From Pyxicephalus adspersus (taxonomy: Eukaryota > Chordata > Amphibia > Anura > Pyxicephalidae), in assembly GCF_032062135.1 (NCBI RefSeq), contig NC_092859.1, forward strand, positions 50,125,098 to 50,189,097: a stretch of 64,000 nucleotides of DNA. The letters are read 5' to 3'. Shown in pieces: positions 1 through 12,339 of this stretch (position 1 is the stretch's first letter; the number at the start of each line of letters is the position of its first letter). The notes beneath the pieces were generated by a model, which made no database searches, was not told where the DNA came from, and saw only the letters and a list, made by a program, of their open reading frames with translations. The position numbers were made by a program, and so were the translations under genes.

Positions 1-113
1 CAGGACGGTCGTCGGACGATGGACGACGACCGACTGTACACACGGCAGATTTTCGCCCGATAATTGGCCGATACCGATTATCGGGCGAGAAAAATATGCC
101 GTGTGTACGCAGC
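1..113. mobile_element. Right end of a Harbinger-like MITE (subfamily A), cut by the window edge
   Basis: This piece matches the right half of the complete copy at 32538-32868: CGGACGATGGACGACGAC, CACACGGCAGATTTTCGCCC and ATTATCGGGCGA. It ends in GTGTGTACGCAGC, followed by TTA, the 3-base target site typical of PIF/Harbinger elements. It has no coding capacity. Confidence 0.75.
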
Positions 114-116
114 TTA

Positions 117-547
117 TCTCTGCTGACCTTTAGGATTTTAACATTCATTATGGTTGCTGCTACCATTTTCTTAGAATTTCCATGCATTACAACCTGTAAC
201 GCTTTTTTAGATGTTTTTATGCATTGGTGACAAATTAACAAGCAACATAACACATGTTAATGCACATGCATATATCTAATTCAGCTCTAATGTTTATAAA
301 GAGTTGTGTGATAAAAAGAAAACATCCAGCTACTAGCAATTTGAATTTAAACACTTTGGGTTTTTTTTTGAGGAACTGGACTTGGCATTCACTGAAGACG
401 TTCCCTGGTGGAGAATCAGTTACTGCCATTGAAACACAAGGGGAAGTTCTGTATTTATTTATTCTTTATTAGTAATAATAATAAAAAATAAGCATGTCTC
501 CTTTACTAAAACTGAATGAATTTAAACAGATTAACTACATGAACCCT
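117..547. other. Intergenic, no feature seen
   Basis: AT-rich sequence between two MITE copies. Short open frames on both strands show no recognisable protein. Confidence 0.6.
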
Positions 548-550
548 TTA

Positions 551-805
551 GGCTATGTACACACGTGTAATCATTGTCGTTAGAAAGGATCTTTCATGAT
601 CCTTTCCAACAACTAACGACTGCACCGTCTTGTTTTATAAAGAGGGGGGGAAGAACTACGGAGCAGCATCCCACTGCACTCTCTCCACCTTCACTTCAAT
701 TAAAATCGTTCGTCATCTATCGTCCATGGATCCGCCAGGACGGTCGTTTAGAGGATGGACGACGAGCGCTGTACATACGGCAGATTCTCCTCCGACATTT
801 AATTT
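551..805. mobile_element. Harbinger-like MITE (subfamily A), right end degraded
   Basis: The left end, GGCTATGTACACACGTG after TTA (548-550), and the GTCGTTAGAAAGGATCTTTC segment match the copy at 32538. The match continues through CTCTCCACC and CCATGGATCCGCCAGGACGG to about 805, where the terminal repeat is lost. Small frames across it are noncoding. Confidence 0.7.
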
Positions 806-2679
806 GAAAAGTTTCCAAAGCTAGTCATGCTCCAGCAAAAAGAAGTGGGCAGTAGAGGTTTTAAACCCACTAGCAAAGCTAATGATTATGTATATGTGGC
901 CTATGTGTGGCGTGGATATTTCCTATTTCCTACATATGTGGATGTACCTAGTGTATTTACACACTGCAAAGGATAACAGTTGGTGCCCATGGAGGTTGAT
1001 AGGTAGTGCAAATAATAACTTGAGTGCAACAAAAGTGTACAGTGTAGTATTGAAATTTTTAGACATAAAAAAAATTAAAGTAGATGAAAATATTTAACAC
1101 TTAGTTATGCGGTATTGTATTACACACGATCAGAAAGAAAAGAATATGCTAGAGAGAACTGTTTTGTGTAGTTTATAAATCTGATCTTTAGAATGATAGA
1201 ATCATTCTGTGATGCATTTTGCTTCACAGAGCATAAAGAATTTTAATGAAAGTGATCATGACAGCCAAAAATAACTAAGTAACTCGCTTGATATATCATC
1301 CATTATGACTACATTGCACAGATTTACACAAATGTCACAGAACATTTTTCTACCTAATCCATACCTTTCAGGAAACATAAGATTACAATAAAGTTTATCC
1401 TTTCTTACCTTTCGCTTTCAAAGGGGTTTTATTACATTATGGTTTAAAATGTCTGTAACTATTAGATGGTTGTAGAATCATGGTTGTAAGTGATGGTAGT
1501 AAGATGGGGAGATTCTAAAGAAGAATAAATAAAGAAGCTAATAACAATTACTGAAAAATTGGGTTAATATCCACATCAGTTATTCAATAATTTGAAAACA
1601 TCTGTACATGATTGGGTGTTCAAGGTAAACAAGAGTTTTCTTTTCACATGATTGAATAATTGAAACCCTTGCAGAGGGTGAAGAACTTTGAAGAGTCTGC
1701 ATGATTTAAAAGAGTATCCATAAGACAATGCATAAAGTAAGTATAAAGGAAAAAAGTTCAGATGGTGGTGGGGCAACTTGTGATGACTGTAAAGCTGTTG
1801 CAGAAATGGTGAGGCTTTCTAAAGCTACCAATAGAAAGCCTTTTAAGAGTTATTTTTTTATCAAGTTAAATACAAAGACATGGACTACTCAATATACGTA
1901 TTGTGGATGTACAGGTGGATCTGTATAAATTGTCTGATCTGTACCCTTGTGAACATCTTGTGTCCTCCTTCCCACACTTGTTAAGATGGGAGTGACCTGA
2001 TAAGAAGAAAATTATGGCTGTTATGCCCTGATGAGTCATGAGAAAAAAAAAGTAGCTGGTAGTATATAAAATATAATCTCATACTAACAATTGCAAGTTT
2101 TTTTCATATTATAATGTAACAAGGAGGTTTTGTGAAAGTGAGCTAGCAATGGTCTTGTAATGAATTGATTGGTTATAGTGTCAGTGTATAATTGTTATCT
2201 CCAGATATCATACAATTGAGTGCTGACGCTGACATTTTCTGGATACATGTAAAGAAATGCCAGCTTCTTTTTGCCTGACCCTTCCCAGTTAAATGTTATG
2301 AAAGTAGGCATTCCCTGGGGTAAACCAAGTTGTGTGATCTTGCTGCTGTTTTGGACCATTGTAAGCATCTAATAAAGATAAGTACTAACTTTTAATTAAG
2401 CAGTGTTTTGTGTCATTCCTTCGTGACACTTTATTTCCCACAAATACTTCCACCATGTTACAAAAGTAAAGAATGGTACAGAACCTTTGGTATTAATAAA
2501 AACATAAAATTAAATAAAGTTTTCTCATACTCACCATGTGAAGAACCTAAGGAGGTCTTCATAGCCAAGTTAAAAGAAAGAAATGTAGGGAATAGTGGCT
2601 AGTGGATTGGATAAAATAATTCACAACATGTTTGCATAATGTTAGGGGTAGCCAAATTGTAAGTTCTATTCGGCAGGGT
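806..2679. other. Intergenic, no gene seen
   Basis: AT-rich unique-looking sequence with scattered short frames lacking family resemblance. I see no terminal repeats or tandem arrays. Confidence 0.55.
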
Positions 2680-2785
2680 CCTCTACTCCTCCTGTGTCAT
2701 TGATGTACTTGACTGTATGCAGGTTTGTCATTTGCAACCCCTATTTATTGTATAGTGCTAATTTATGTGGCCAATTGGAATGCAT
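2680..2785. repeat. Degenerate copy of the repeat also seen at 36850-36945
   Basis: It shares CTCCTGTGTCATTGATGTAC and GTTTGTCATTTGCAACCCC, followed by TATTTATTGTATAGTGCT, with the copy at 36850. That copy reads GTCATTTGCAACTCC and then TATTTAATGTACAGCCCTGC. Class is not determined. Confidence 0.5.
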
Positions 2786-5700
2786 TCAGCTTTATTGACA
2801 AAATAGGTTAAAAAAAAGAGATATCTCAGAATCTTCCAAAGCACACATTCCAGTACGATAATAAATGTCTATGAGAATCGGACCAAGGTTTAAATAAAAA
2901 TGATGTCCATAAAAATAAAGATGACAGGACCTTATAAAAAAATTGTTAAACTTTGAATAAAAAAGAACCTGGTACTTTGAACTTTAGGAATCCTTCTACT
3001 TCTCTTTGTGAGCACTGGCAGAGGTTCCACTGTCACAGTTCCTTCATACTGTAATTGGTGCCTTCAGCCTAATCACTGGCACTACTGGCATGCAATGAAC
3101 TGTGCACCTGGCTCCTTCTGTCACACTTTATTGTCTGTTCCACATCTATTTCCTTTGATGAATCTTTTAAATAGCTCTTTTAGGAATAAAATAAACACAA
3201 TTATTTGCACACCATTTTGCAGAAAAAATACATAAGCTACAACAAGGCATTTAATATAATAAATATTGGCCTTTAATGCACAAAGCTCTCAGACTATTTT
3301 AGTAGAATCGTTATACATGTAAGCAGTCTTAAGGCATCTCAGTGTTAGCATATGATGACTCTCCCTAAATTCAAATTTGTAGCATGCACTCATAGGTGAA
3401 AGGCTAATTGTTATTTCCATTCCCCCCCCCCGTTTCTTCATATCATCATTACCATCATCATCATTTGCTGTTCCCTGAAATCTGCTAATTGCTTGTGATT
3501 GCAGCAAATTACACAGTAGTTTAGCAAAAATGAGCTGGTCAGCTAATTGCTTTGGACTGAGATGTCCTACAAATTATACTGCTGTGTAGTGCCTGATAAC
3601 CATCTGAGATTAGAAGATAACGGCCTAGCCCTTAAATCCAAGTCCATCCCTTTTGCTGTAAAAACAAAATCCATTTTAATGAAGTCAATTCCCATTGTTT
3701 TTCTTGCAGTAGTTAAAGCACACACCAACCATCATCCTTTTAATGCAAATACAATCTGGATTTGAAGAACTTTTATAAGAAATTAGTCTTCAAAGTAGAG
3801 AAAACAAAGTCCCAGTTTGGATAAACTACAATCACAGTTTATTTAGATGAATATACCTGTAAGAAACACTAAACAATCAAAAATCAGTAAAAAAATTTAA
3901 TAAATAGAATGCAGACCAAACATGACAATGTATAGCCCTTTTTTCCCTTTGGTTGAGCATTGTTTTGAAATGAAACCCACATTTGGTGTTACAATCAATA
4001 GATTAAGAGTAGATTTATTTAAACAATCCTAATCATGTTTGAATATAAAACAAGTGAACATTCTATTGACTATTTAAAGTCGATTACTTTGATTGATTTA
4101 AATCCATTGTATTTACTATCAATCAAAAATATTATCAAAAGAAAATCACATGCAAAGCATTATACATGACATTGCTAAAGCATGCAAGAAAATTTTCAAT
4201 GAACTGTTATATGAGCTAAACTTTTTTAAAGGTTAAAATACTGTATTTTACCCATAAAACAGTGACAAAGTATGAGGTTTCAAAAAGAAAAATGATGTGA
4301 CACTTCAGTCCACCATCAAGGGTAAAATGCATCAGAAGGAGGACATGGGTAGAATGTCTCCGTCACTGTTGTCACAATAATTTTTTAGAATCAATAGTCC
4401 AGCATTGTAAGTGAGGATGCTAAGGGTCTACCCACAACACGGAGCTTTAGATGGGAGGTGAGTGACTTAACCACCAGAGGAAAGAAGAATAAGGTAAATC
4501 AAAGTCCTTCCATTGACCTCCCTAGTACTAAACAAATGTTAACTCTTGCAATGACATAGCCCCAAATGTAAAAGTAGTTTGCCTTGAAGTTTAGTTTTAT
4601 AGATACCAGCAATGGCCATAGCTATGTGAAAAAAAAGATTAAAATCAGAAGGAAAAGAGCTAGTATATTTTATTTTCTTTACATTTTTCTGTTATTTCTT
4701 TACAAACTGTTTTTTTTGAGAGAGGGTAACTTTAATGTGTCATAAGTATATAGAACAATGGATCATAATGTATCAAAATAATTAAATATGCAATGAGACA
4801 GAAATTTATAAGATTTTATTTATACTTCACTTTTTTTACTTTACTTATACTTTATTTTATTTTACTTTACCTTTTACTTACTCATTTTTTTTTTATTATT
4901 CTCATTTCTCAGGAATAAGCCCTATTATGTTTCTTAGAAAAGTGTGGTGGAGATAAAGTGGAGGCTATAAGTAATATATAGGGTAATGGGCAACTGTGAG
5001 CTGTACAGTAGTGGGCTTCTGTTGTTTTTTTTTCTCAATGTACCACCCAGTAATCTCAGGGCAAGCCAATTTTGGATCTTACACTGTAAGGTTATAATAA
5101 TGTGTGTCATATTCATGTGCTAAAGTAATACATTACATTTGCTTGAAACCTCTATGGGTTTTACCTTTTACTGCAGTTTCTGCTTGACCACTCCAACACT
5201 TGACAACAGCTTCTAAATTGTTCAATTATTTGTGATTTTTCAAAGCTCATGATGTTTCTGCATTTTATCAGTATTTGCTGTTGCTCTAGAAACATTCACT
5301 CTCAAACTCTTAATAAAATAGTATCCCAGGAACATTTTTTTAGAACAAGTGGCTGATGTTACTTGTCTACTGCTTTTGTTACCTTGGGGGCCAATTATGT
5401 AAAATACAAGTAATTACAAAGTTTACAAACAATATACAAAAAAAATCCTTAGAAATAGCTATGTCAAGCAAATTTTTTCAATCACAACACGTCTCCTGTA
5501 TGTTTTTGGATTATTAAAAAAATATACAATAGCGTTACTGAGCACCTTAGTTTGTAAAACTTCCTGTAAATGCTACAAAAACATTAAAAAACATTTTTGT
5601 TAGGTTTGCCTCAGGCTACAGTATATATGAACTGAATTAATATCTTTGCAGTTCTCAACTTCTATATTGCCCTGAAGCTGCTTTTTGCTAGTTTTGATAG

Positions 5701-6059
5701 AATAAAAGTCCCTTAGTGCAGGCCAACAGAAACAATGCAACTCAGCAAATAAAAAACATCCATTTGCTATATTTATCTTCAACAAGAGAACTGCTACTTC
5801 TCTTTAGAGCTTTTATAGAGAAAAACATGGTTAGATTGGTGTAATACATAGTAAAACTAAGAAGATACCACTGTAAGAAATTAGTCTCAGATAAAAGCCA
5901 CATACTAGCGCCAAGGTGTTTACTTTGCATCAGATGATTAAGTGGGAGGTTCAAAGGCCCATTTGCCAGGTCAAAAAATAGAACAGTGGATTCAGGTACA
6001 AATGCTCATGATCCATTCGATTCTATTGTTAGCCTGTGGACATCAGGATAACAGCCTAT
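2786..6059. other. Intergenic, no gene seen
   Basis: AT-rich sequence with homopolymer runs, including poly-C near 3421-3431. None of the open frames resembles a known protein. Confidence 0.5.
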
Positions 6060-6860
6060 TCCTAAGCACCTTGTCTTTTTTGCAACTTCCAAATGTTAAA
6101 GAAAAGTAGGCCTGAAGCTAATTTGGCGGAGGGCCTCATGACAGGGGGAGAAGGGAAGACATAGAAGCAGGGGTTAAATATAAAAAAAAAAAAATGCGGG
6201 AAAGAAAAAGAAAAAAAAATAAGAAAAAGTGCTGGAGAATTAGAGGTTGTGATTGGTGGGCTAAAAGGGAAAAAAAAGGGGGAGCGAAAGGAGGGGGACA
6301 GCATTTAGATCTGGAAACAGAGAGCTTCCCACCCTCCCTCTCTAATGAATAAGCGGGAAGGAGTTTTTTGTCATAGCAGCTTGAGTGGGCCTGTTATTAT
6401 TAAGTCCATGAAAGTTAGAGTTAAAAATGGAGAATATACGGGGGGGTGGGACCCATAAGGGTATGAGTCCTTCTGGTATGGGTTGCCTTGCATGACACTT
6501 GGTTGTTGTCGGGGCTAGGTTTTGAGGTAGAACCCGCTAACTGTCCCCGAGGCGGTGTGCGGGCGGCAGGGGGCCTGGAGGTGGAGCGGAGATACTTGAG
6601 AAAAGAGGATGTTATAGTGTGTCGTTCATGGACTAAAAAGGAGGGCGCTTCCTCTTACCAGACTGAAAGGGTTTGGCTTTTGGTTATATAAAATGGTGTT
6701 TTTTTGTTATCTTTAAAGGAAATGTTAAAATATTGTTAAATAAAAGGGGCTGCTACGGCCAATTTTTACCAATACTTTTTTGTGTGTGTGCTATGTATTA
6801 GACGTATATTTTGGGGGGGTATGGTAATTATTGGTCAAGGTTTAGCAGCTACGGATTCAT
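6060..6860. repeat. GC- and purine-rich block, probably a decayed retroelement
   Basis: Composition changes abruptly. A purine-rich stretch (6140-6300) is followed by a GC-rich part with CCCGAGGCGGTGTGCGGGCG, then a TTATATAAAA TATA-like motif near 6685 and AAATAAAAGG followed by GGCTGCTACGGCC near 6740. These resemble promoter and poly(A) parts of a terminal repeat, but no partner repeat or coding region is visible. The assignment is tentative. Confidence 0.3.
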
Positions 6861-7185
6861 ACCCTAGTCAAGCTATTAGGATATTAAGAAACTATTTTTT
6901 TTATTTTATTACATCATTGCAAGCTTGATTGATATAAAAATAAATGCAGTTATGCATTTTTTGAGAAACATAGGAATTATTTTAAATGAAGCCAGTATAG
7001 ATACCTGACTCCTAATTAATATCGGCCTTCTGTAATGATCTGTACAGTAAGAAAGGGGCAGCTCGCAGTCACTTCTTTTTGCTTACACACACATATCAAA
7101 ACTAGAACCTATAGTGTGTCACAGCTGTGAATAATTTGTGACTGGCTGGGAAAAAGTTTCAATTCTTAAGAGGTATGCTTTAGAT

Positions 7186-7481
7186 CAGTGATTCTCAACC
7201 AGGAGTTCTCCAGAGATTGCTAGGGATTCCTTGAACAATGAGCAGTTTGTGCCTCTAGGGTCATTTAATACTGACACCAATGATCTTTTTGACTATCTGT
7301 AAAGTGACATTCTTTCCACTGACCAGCAGTGTAAGAGGCATTCTTGGAAATGACCACCACAATAATGTACTATAAGTGACTGTACTATCGATATTGTTAT
7401 TATTGGCAGGGGTGTACTAGGGCCTGAAAGTTTTCTCAAGGGTTGCCCCATGTTAAAAAAAGGTTAAGTAAGTCTAGTCTG
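7186..7481. mobile_element. hAT-like nonautonomous element with 8-base target duplication
   Basis: The element starts CAGTGATTCTCAACC, a typical hAT terminus, and is flanked on both sides by the identical 8-base CTTTAGAT (7178-7185 and 7482-7489), the target duplication length of hAT transposons. The right terminus has diverged. Its 296 bases hold no coding capacity. A related copy lies in the opposite orientation at about 25255-25415. Confidence 0.75.
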
Positions 7482-7489
7482 CTTTAGAT

Positions 7490-10400
7490 GTTGAAATGGA
7501 GTAAGTGAGTCAGTGAAAAAGTGAGTGGGATTAGTCAGTGCAGAACATTTAGAGAGGACACAGACCAGATAAACTATAGGACTGCCAAGTGATCACTGCT
7601 TTGAACTCAAGCAAAAAAAGATGTCGTTGACAATGTCTATTCTTTAAAGTATTTTTTAACTGGAGATCTACTTTAGATTTACAAAGTTAAAGAAACTTTC
7701 AGAATTTCCAGTTTTATTTGTTTTCCTGGATGCTGGCCAGTACATTTTCACTTAATTAAACTGAATTAAACATACTTCTAAATAATATATAATGACTTTC
7801 TAAACATTCTCATTGTCATAAAAATGTCAATATACCTCTGGTCAGAGTTCATGCTGTTACAAGCTAGCAAAGTTATTTGGGCCATCAATAACCTTGCACA
7901 GGTACACTGTGTGTTACAGGAGATGTTATATTACTTAAAGGAAATTAAGTTGACTTTATGACTTTGGATTCAGCTCATCCTGCTGACCCAGCAATGAGAT
8001 AAGTCCTATACATTTCCACTGCTTCTTTAGTATTTTGGCTTTTTCTTCATGCCCCTTGGGAGCCATCACCTTTTCCAGTCATGCTGCAATTTTACCCGCC
8101 AAAGGCGTCATTCCAGCTCTTTATAAGTCTGAGGATTTGTCCACACAGAGACATGACTCAGAGTTACATGAGCATTCAGGAGCTAGGAGGTTTCAACCAG
8201 ACAGACCATGAAAACTTTGACAGGATAAAGAGAAACTGCCATACTGTTAAAAGCAATATGAGTTAAAAGGCTGTAAACATTTAAGCGGGGCTAAGAAAAA
8301 CTGCTGTACCATAACAAGAAATATGTAATAAATGGCAAGTAAAAAATGTAATCAGACCTACAGTCAAAAAAATAGTAGACGTTTAATTCCAACATTTATT
8401 TAAAGGTGACGGGATTGTTGATTTTCATATCTAGTGAAGAATAACTAAATGTAATCTAGAATACATACACACAACGATAGTACAGTAATAGAATTTTGTA
8501 TTGTGCTAGCTATTGGCTAAAAAAGAAAGCGTTGAGTTTACCAGCACCATTTATAAGCTAATGTAAGCTACTAAAAACTCAAGCTTTCACAGCCATTCTT
8601 TGTCCATTTTTTAGGCATTATATGTTTTTTGGATTTTATAAAATAAAGTGGAAGCTTAGAGTGACATGGAAGCTTACCTGTCATCTTGCCCAAAGAAGAG
8701 CAAAGTGACAATCTCCTGACCATGTATTGCTAGATTCAGTGTTCCCCTGACGTTTCTTTATGTGTGAGTATCACAGAACGTTCAGCGTTTGAGCCAACAA
8801 TGGCCAACAGCTAGGTCCAAATACTGTCACATGATGGAGTGAGTTACCTTGTCACCGTTTCTTTGACACCAGCCAGCACCAAGTAAAGAGCAGCGGGGGA
8901 CCACAGGATAGGTGAATATAAACTGGTTAGTGCGAGGGCTTTACATAGACACGGTCACTTTGCTATGAATGAGCCTGGTGACAGGACACTAGATATCCCA
9001 GTTGTACATCTTTCTTCCTCTTTATCTCTGACAAAAGGTTTCAATTGTGTTCAATGACTTTCTTGAGTAATGAGCACATTTCTTATTAAAACATCAATCA
9101 GTTCTTCTTCTTTTTTTTTTGCACTAATGAAAGCAACATTATTATTTGGGATAAATTACATGTCAAGACAGTTCCAAATCTAAGTAAAGACAGTTAAGCT
9201 TCACACAGTCGGTAGGCCAACATAAAAAAGAATCCTTAATGGACAGCTGGAAGGCCCAATTAAGAGTAATTACAACAAAAATGATTGTAAATGATTTTGC
9301 ATGATATTATGCAACTCAACACCAATTTCTTTAATTGTTTCTGGGCATTGAAGATTACATAAGTATGATGAACTAAAATATGTACACAATCATGCACTAT
9401 CCAAATAAATAATAAAAGGTGGGGTTCTGATCTGCAAATACCATGCTCATAGCACTAAAATTTGTTTTGAATTGCATTTGCCTAAAATCAGTACATAGTC
9501 AGAATGTGGACACTCCTAATCTTGCTGTAAACAACCAATTTTTTCAAATCAGAAATTCAAAACCACCAAGGCTAGACATTTTAAATCGTCATACCAGTCA
9601 ATTAGGTTTCATAATCATTTAGCTGGGATCACAAAACAGGAAGTTTGGTGATAGGATCCAAAAATTACAGCAATTTAGGGTCTTGACACAATGAGGTCAG
9701 TTTTAAGTCTCCATTCACTAGGTAAATCTATATTTCCTGAGAGGCAAATGCTGAGTAATTGGTTTGTTTTGCTTCTAGTAAATATATAAATAATTGTCAC
9801 ATATTTACACTGTGAATAACCTAAACACTAACAGCTGAAAATCAAATCTGAAAAATAGACAAGCAATAACAAACCATACATGCCGGATAATGTGTCAGAA
9901 GGTTGCTAATTCTAAAAACAATTGTTAACAACCTTGTACATACTCTGATAATTTTCCTCTAATTTCAATTATATTCCCATTTTCTAATGTTCTCATTACC
10001 AATACTTCTTTTATTATTAAAATTAACACCGTTATAATTGTCTCATGGTAAAACCAAAAGTAGCAGTGACTCTGATTTACTAAAGGAGTAGTGTGTGGTT
10101 ACATTCGAGGATTTTAAGAGAAAAAGAAACACAATCATGCTGATATAATACCAATAACAGGTAGAAACATGTATGCACCAAAATCCAATATATCAAATGA
10201 TAAATAAACACACTGGGACTGGAAGTGTAGTAGTAAGTAGAAGAACATATTCACTTATCTTAGTAAATGATACAAATTTGATACATTTTGCTTACAAATG
10301 GTTAGATAATTAAAGTCACCCCACTGACCTCATTTATTAAGGTTAATTTAAAATTTGCATACTAAATCTTCATGTAACTTAGTGAATCGAGTGAAGTTGT

Positions 10401-10657
10401 GCTTAATTTATTCATTCAATTATGTCTAACAAAAATCCTATTTTTTTGTTTGTATGTTTAGTTGTTTTAACTTTCCATATTTTTTAAAGTCCAAATCCAT
10501 ATTTTATTTAAAATAAAAAATCAAGCTGTATACTGTTTCCATGTTGTTGAAATTACAGTTTCAAAGTTTGTGTAAAAACATAACATGTCAACATTTGTCA
10601 GCTGTGTATAAATGATACAAATGCATGGTCTAAGCTGCTGTTACTGTGGATGGACAG
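7490..10657. other. Intergenic, no gene seen
   Basis: Three kilobases of AT-rich, mostly unique-looking DNA. No splice-bounded coding segment or recognisable protein could be found. Confidence 0.5.
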
Positions 10658-10660
10658 TAA

Positions 10661-11077
10661 AGGTGCGTACACACTTCCAATTTTTATCGTTCAAAACGAA
10701 CGACGAACGATCGATTGGGCAAAAAATCGTTCGTAAAAAAGTAACCAACGACGCCGACGAACGAGGAAAGTCGTTGGAAACGAACGACCGGACCGGCGGA
10801 TCGGATTGGACGACGATCATTGTACATCGTTCGTGTGTACGGTCGTTCGTTGATCGTCCATGGGCTGAGCATGCGTAATGAACGAACATTCGTTCACTTT
10901 CCTGTCGTGCACATAGTTCCTCTATCGCTCAAACGATCGTATCTATTGTGTGTACAATATCTACGAACGATCGTGTCGTTATCTCTATGTGCAGGATCGG
11001 TGCTATACGATCGTTCGTAGATATCGTGCAGGATCGTTCGTTTTCCAACGATAATAATTGGAAGTGTGTACGTAGCT
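10661..11077. mobile_element. Harbinger-like MITE (subfamily B)
   Basis: Flanked by TAA on both sides (10658-10660, 11078-11080). Termini AGGTGCGTACACACTTCC and GGAAGTGTGTACGTAGCT are inverted repeats. The inside is full of GAACGA/TCGTTC words and largely self-complementary. The open frames here on both strands come from the repeat and are not genes. It is related to the copies at 15677 and 16239. Confidence 0.8.
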
Positions 11078-11439
11078 TAAGTGCCAAATTTGTTGGTTGC
11101 AACATCCTACAAACTGCTGACCTTTAAGGATGTTCACCTCCCAATAGTTCAAAGGTTTAACAAGAATGGTACTAAAAGCAAAAAAAATATCCAGGATGTG
11201 TCAGATACATTTTATTTAATATGAGTATATGTACAATCTGTGATAGTCTGTAACTTTTTTAACTACTACTTTAAAAAGTGATTTTTACAAGGACATTCCA
11301 CTGAACAAAGATTGTTTTTGTAGTAAAACTTTTGAAAAATAAATAAAAAAATACTGGATTACTGAAGCACAATGTAATCAGGGGACAGGGGTCATTGACG
11401 CACAAAGTGTCACTGGAAAACAGAGCCCACAAAGTGTCC

Positions 11440-11695
11440 CAGCCTGAGAACAGACAATTGTAAATAGGGGGAAATCTAGAACTCTTTCTCTTGCTATACT
11501 TATTCAAGGTCAGTGATAGTAGTGAACCTAGGTGATCCAAAAACCCTGAAATGGACTTCTTCAATGACATCTGCGATTTGTTAGAAAATGTTTTCAATCT
11601 TGGACCAGATCCATTCCAGGTTTGCTGGATCACTCAGGTTTACTGATGAAAGTTTATCCTCTCCAGCCTTGGAGAGCTTTAATAAATCAGGCCAA
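11440..11695. mobile_element. Palindromic MITE family, copy 1
   Basis: The right part reads GGTTTGCTGGATCACTCAGG, then CTCTCCAGCCTTGGAGAGC, as in copies at 14167, 22688 and 29905. The left flank (TGTAAATAGG, CTCTTTCTCTTGCTATACTT) is the reverse complement of sequence just right of the 14167 copy (14405-14465), so the two copies share more than the palindrome. The 120-residue minus-strand frame across this block is repeat-derived. Confidence 0.65.
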
Positions 11696-11779
11696 AATGT
11701 TAAATTACCAGCAGCAAAAAACAAGATACTGACAGATGCACATTAATTAGGCAAACAGGACATACCATGTGTGGCTTAA

Positions 11780-12329
11780 AGTGTACCTAAACTCAACATT
11801 TTCACTTTACATAAAAGGGTAGACAACCCTTAAATGTAAAGGGAAAATGTGATTCATTTTTTTTAAAAAGTGTGCAGCACCTCCCTCTTCAATCTTAATC
11901 GCCTAGGCAAATTAAGATTGAATGGGAGCACAGAGCCTCCCGGGATACCTACATCACGTATCCCGAGTGTCTCTGGGTGCTCCTTCTGCACATGTCCTTA
12001 TTTCGGACATGCGCAGAAGGAGAATTTTCTCTATTAAGGGAAATAGATGCTGATCTCACACAAGCGCAATGAAATCAACTCTCTTTTTTTTCCCATTTAC
12101 AGTCGGCTACGCCACCCAATCTCGCATCTGCGCAGTACGAGATCAGGTAATGTGCCAAGAAGACGAAGTGAAGAATGAAGATGGAGGTGCCTGGAGTTCC
12201 TCAGAGCCAAGATGAAGAGGATTTTCAGGACGACGCGTGACCAGATCGCGGTAAGGACCAGCATCATCGAGGGGCCTGCAGGATTACAGGTAAGTGTAAT
12301 TTTTTTTTGGTTTTCGATTTAGTTCTGCT
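11780..12329. mobile_element. TTAA-flanked nonautonomous element, forward copy
   Basis: Bounded by TTAA on both sides (11776-11779, 12330-12333). It begins AGTGTACCTAAACTCA and contains GGGTGCTCCTTCTGCACATG and CTCCCGGGATACCTACATCA. The same features occur in reverse at 33477-33963. TTAA target sites are the hallmark of piggyBac-type transposition, but the termini were not matched to a named family. No transposase is present. Confidence 0.6.
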
Positions 12330-12339
12330 TTAAATAGAA

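Noticed and set aside
117..11140. CTGACCTTTAGGAT after the MITE at 1-113 and CTGACCTTTAAGGAT after the MITE at 10661
   Set aside because: The match is only about 14 bases and does not extend; it is likely coincidence or a short target preference.
11271..11633. 120-codon minus-strand frame
   Set aside because: It overlaps the palindromic MITE copy, and the amino acids are translations of the repeat.
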